Part shown: in pieces, positions 4,366-5,436 of the stretch | How the letters are laid out: the number at the start of each line of letters is the position of its first letter | Position numbering within the stretch: position 1 is the stretch's first letter | Assembly (NCBI GenBank): GCA_016234205.1 | Contig: JACRGN010000193.1 | Span: 1 to 5,436 of the forward strand | Direction of reading: 5' to 3' | DNA from: Nitrospinota bacterium | GTDB lineage: Bacteria > Nitrospinota > Nitrospinia > UBA9942 | Length of the DNA: 5,436 bases | Program-made: the position numbers and the translations under genes | The notes under the pieces: generated by a model | What the model saw: the letters and a program-made list of their open reading frames with translations, nothing else | Told to the model about the DNA's origin: nothing | Databases searched by the model: none

Positions 4366-5436
4366 TTATCCTACCATCAAATTCTCTTCAGAATATCTAA
4401 ATTTCCCCTTTGCCTCCTCACGGCTTACTGCAAGGGCTATTGTCAATGGTCCCAGTCTCCCTACAAACATGACAATGCAGATAATCAGTTTGCCAAGTTC
4501 TGTAAGCCTCTCCGTTATTCCAGCCGACAGACCGACAGTTCCAAATGCTGAAACCACCTCAAACATGATTTCAATAAATGATACCCTGCTCTCCTGATGA
4601 GGTATATTATATAGCTCGGTTATAGTCAATAAAATAGTAAAAATGGTAATGACAACAAATGAGATGGATGTTATTGCCATAGACCTTGATGCCACCTCCA
4701 GAGGTATAGTCCTGTTGAATATGCTTACATCCTCCCTTGCATGAAATCTTGACTTTATTATAGCAAATAGGACACCAAATGTCGTTGTCTTTATACCCCC
4801 GCCTGTAGAGCCGGGTGAAGCGCCAATAAACATGAGCATTATCATGATGAATAGTGTCGCATTTGTGACCATGGCAAAATCTACAGTATTAAATCCGGCA
4901 GTCCTTGTAGTAACGGATTGGAAAAGTGAACATATAATCTGGTCATGCAGTACCATATCTTTGAGGGTATTATTTTTTTCTAAAACAAAAAATATGACAG
5001 TTCCTCCAAAGATAAGGATGGCTGTTACAATCAGTGCCATCTTCGTATGGAGGGATACCTGTCTTTTGAATTTACTGTATAGAATAGTTTTTATCTCATG
5101 GAGGAGGAAAAATCCAAGCCCTCCTGATATTATTAAAAGAATAATTGTTAGGTTTATGACAGTATCCTTTTGGTATCTTATAAGGCTGTCACGGAATGGT
5201 GAGAATCCTGCATTGCAGAATGCTGCTATTGAGTGAAATATGGATAAATACATGGCATCAAAGAGGTTGTATTCAAAACTAAATCTTATTAATAATATTA
5301 CAGCACTGATACCCTCTATTAAAATTGTAAAAAAGAATATGTGTTTCAGGAGTGAATATATGTCCCTCCCTGTGTGTGTAAAAGACTCTTGTATCATCAG
5401 CTTCTCATAAACAGAAATCTCTCCTTTTAAGATATA
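4366..5436 (-). CDS. ktrB: KtrB/TrkH-type potassium transporter pore, N-terminus beyond window
   Basis: The frame stays open from the stop at 4366 to the window edge (356 codons visible). KtrB proteins have about 450 residues, so roughly the first 90-100, with the first membrane-pore-membrane unit, are missing. Counting from the internal Met at 5397, the remaining pore loops are FCNAGF (60-65), TTRTAGFNT (163-171) and AFGTVGLSAG (284-293), with filter glycines near G64, G168 and G289. SPGSTGGGIKTTTFG (194-208) is the flexible region of the third repeat known as the gate in KtrB, and GRLGPLT (313-319) is a conserved last-helix motif. It imports K+ (Na+-coupled in characterised KtrAB) through the inner membrane under control of KtrA, encoded next. 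The 13 codons before the Met at 5397 read YILKGEISVYEKL, which fits the family's linker, so that Met is not the start. TrkH is the alternative; the size and context favour KtrB. Confidence 0.93.
   Translation of the reverse strand, partial: YILKGEISVYEKLMIQESFTHTGRDIYSLLKHIFFFTILIEGISAVILLIRFSFEYNLFDAMYLSIFHSIAAFCNAGFSPFRDSLIRYQKDTVINLTIILLIISGGLGFFLLHEIKTILYSKFKRQVSLHTKMALIVTAILIFGGTVIFFVLEKNNTLKDMVLHDQIICSLFQSVTTRTAGFNTVDFAMVTNATLFIMIMLMFIGASPGSTGGGIKTTTFGVLFAIIKSRFHAREDVSIFNRTIPLEVASRSMAITSISFVVITIFTILLTITELYNIPHQESRVSFIEIMFEVVSAFGTVGLSAGITERLTELGKLIICIVMFVGRLGPLTIALAVSREEAKGKFRYSEENLMVG

Noticed and set aside
4832..5236. 134-codon plus-strand frame inside ktrB
   Set aside because: It is antisense to pore loops and helices with clear KtrB motifs; a shadow frame.
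4366..5397. ktrB starting at the ATG at 5397 as a complete 343-residue protein
   Set aside because: The frame is open to the window edge, the upstream codons fit the family, and the first pore-loop unit would be missing.

Overview
The window is an ordinary chromosomal segment of a Gram-negative-type bacterium with rather AT-rich DNA. No phage, plasmid or transposase genes are visible. A DUF4911-type protein next to tldD, a KtrAB-type potassium uptake pair and an unusual heme-copper oxidase homologue would fit an uncultured Nitrospirota- or Desulfobacterota-like organism. That placement is inference from family distribution as I know it and is not proven by the sequence.

Layout. Bases 17-1408 (minus) encode a 12-helix homologue of heme-copper oxidase subunit I. 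It keeps the heme histidines but has no His-His pair in helix VII. Bases 1505-1636 (minus) hold a 43-residue, very basic small protein that is easy to overlook. Bases 1637-1833 are a divergent control region. It has a TTGACA box facing each way and, between the boxes, a hairpin made of TGTCAG repeats. Bases 1834-2121 (plus) encode a DUF4911-like protein, followed by a GC-rich palindromic repeat and then tldD (2165-3547, plus), a zinc metallopeptidase gene. A hairpin of 8-base repeats fills the space between the convergent tldD and ktrA genes. ktrA (3618-4277, minus) lies downstream of ktrB (4366-5436, minus; its start is beyond the window edge), and a hairpin of 7-base repeats fills the gap between them.

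How the genes work together. ktrB and ktrA encode the membrane pore and the cytosolic RCK gating subunit of one K+ uptake system and are probably co-transcribed from right to left. TldD normally works with TldE/PmbA, which is not in the window. The oxidase homologue shows no functional link to its neighbours here.

The most interesting signal is not a protein. Three intergenic spaces each hold a long hairpin whose arms are short tandem repeats, with a different unit each time (about 6, 8 and 7 bases). In the two long gap-free examples the mismatches pair as G-U mainly in minus-strand RNA, the direction of ktrB-ktrA transcription. The second notable point is the missing CuB ligands in the oxidase homologue. 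The third is a pair of divergent promoters placed so that transcription would begin at or next to the start codons.
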